Shown: positions 5,728 through 5,733 of the stretch, piece after piece | Layout: every line of letters begins with the position of its first letter | How positions within the stretch are numbered: position 1 is the first letter of the stretch | NCBI GenBank assembly: GCA_003153655.1 | Contig: PMAK01000258.1 | Coordinates: 31,336-37,068 of the forward strand | DNA from: Phycisphaerales bacterium | Lineage (GTDB): Bacteria > Planctomycetota > Phycisphaerae > Tepidisphaerales > Tepidisphaeraceae | Length of the DNA stretch: 5,733 nucleotides | Direction of reading: 5' to 3' | Notes under the pieces: generated by a model | The model's input: only the letters and a program-made list of their open reading frames with translations | What the model was told of the DNA's origin: nothing | Database searches by the model: none | Program-made: the position numbers and the translations under genes

Positions 5728-5733
5728 TCGATT

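Overview
The window looks like chromosomal DNA of a Gram-negative-type bacterium of moderately high GC. Planctomycetota or a relative is my best guess. This rests on the feel of the proteins (a TPR-rich glycosyltransferase-type protein, the xylulokinase, the two-helix LysM-like protein) and on the 'CCGAATG' style of intergenic repeat. No marker gene is present to prove it. There is no rRNA, tRNA, CRISPR array, transposase or phage gene.

Layout. (1) Positions 1-1613, minus strand: a two-gene unit. A 158-residue four-helix membrane protein of the DUF4149/TMEM205-like type is followed, with a 23-base overlap, by a TPR protein of at least 386 residues whose C-terminal glycosyltransferase-like domain runs off the left edge. 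The TPR gene is read on the minus strand; the long plus-strand frame over the same bases is only its shadow. (2) Positions 1614-1803: a divergent promoter region. (3) Positions 1804-2742, plus strand: a Kdo hydroxylase-type Fe(II)/2-oxoglutarate dioxygenase. (4) Positions 2741-2841: a compact repeat/inverted-repeat element that almost exactly fills the gap between two convergent stop codons. (5) Positions 2844-4367, minus strand: a full-length xylulokinase. (6) Positions 4368-4596: a second divergent intergenic region with two dyad-symmetric stretches. (7) Positions 4597-5727, plus strand: a membrane protein with two predicted transmembrane segments and a LysM-like motif between them; the full family is not recognised.

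How the genes fit together. Kdo hydroxylase modifies the inner core of lipopolysaccharide, so the cell probably makes a Kdo-containing outer membrane glycolipid. The TPR/glycosyltransferase-like protein and the LysM-like protein also point to the cell envelope. Xylulokinase belongs to pentose catabolism and has no xylose isomerase or transporter beside it here. The four transcription units alternate in strand, so this is a set of small independent units rather than one operon. I see no clear new multi-gene system. The most noteworthy items are the convergent-gap repeat element, the LysM-like motif between two membrane helices, the probable leaderless start of the minus-strand pair, and the dyads in the regulatory regions.
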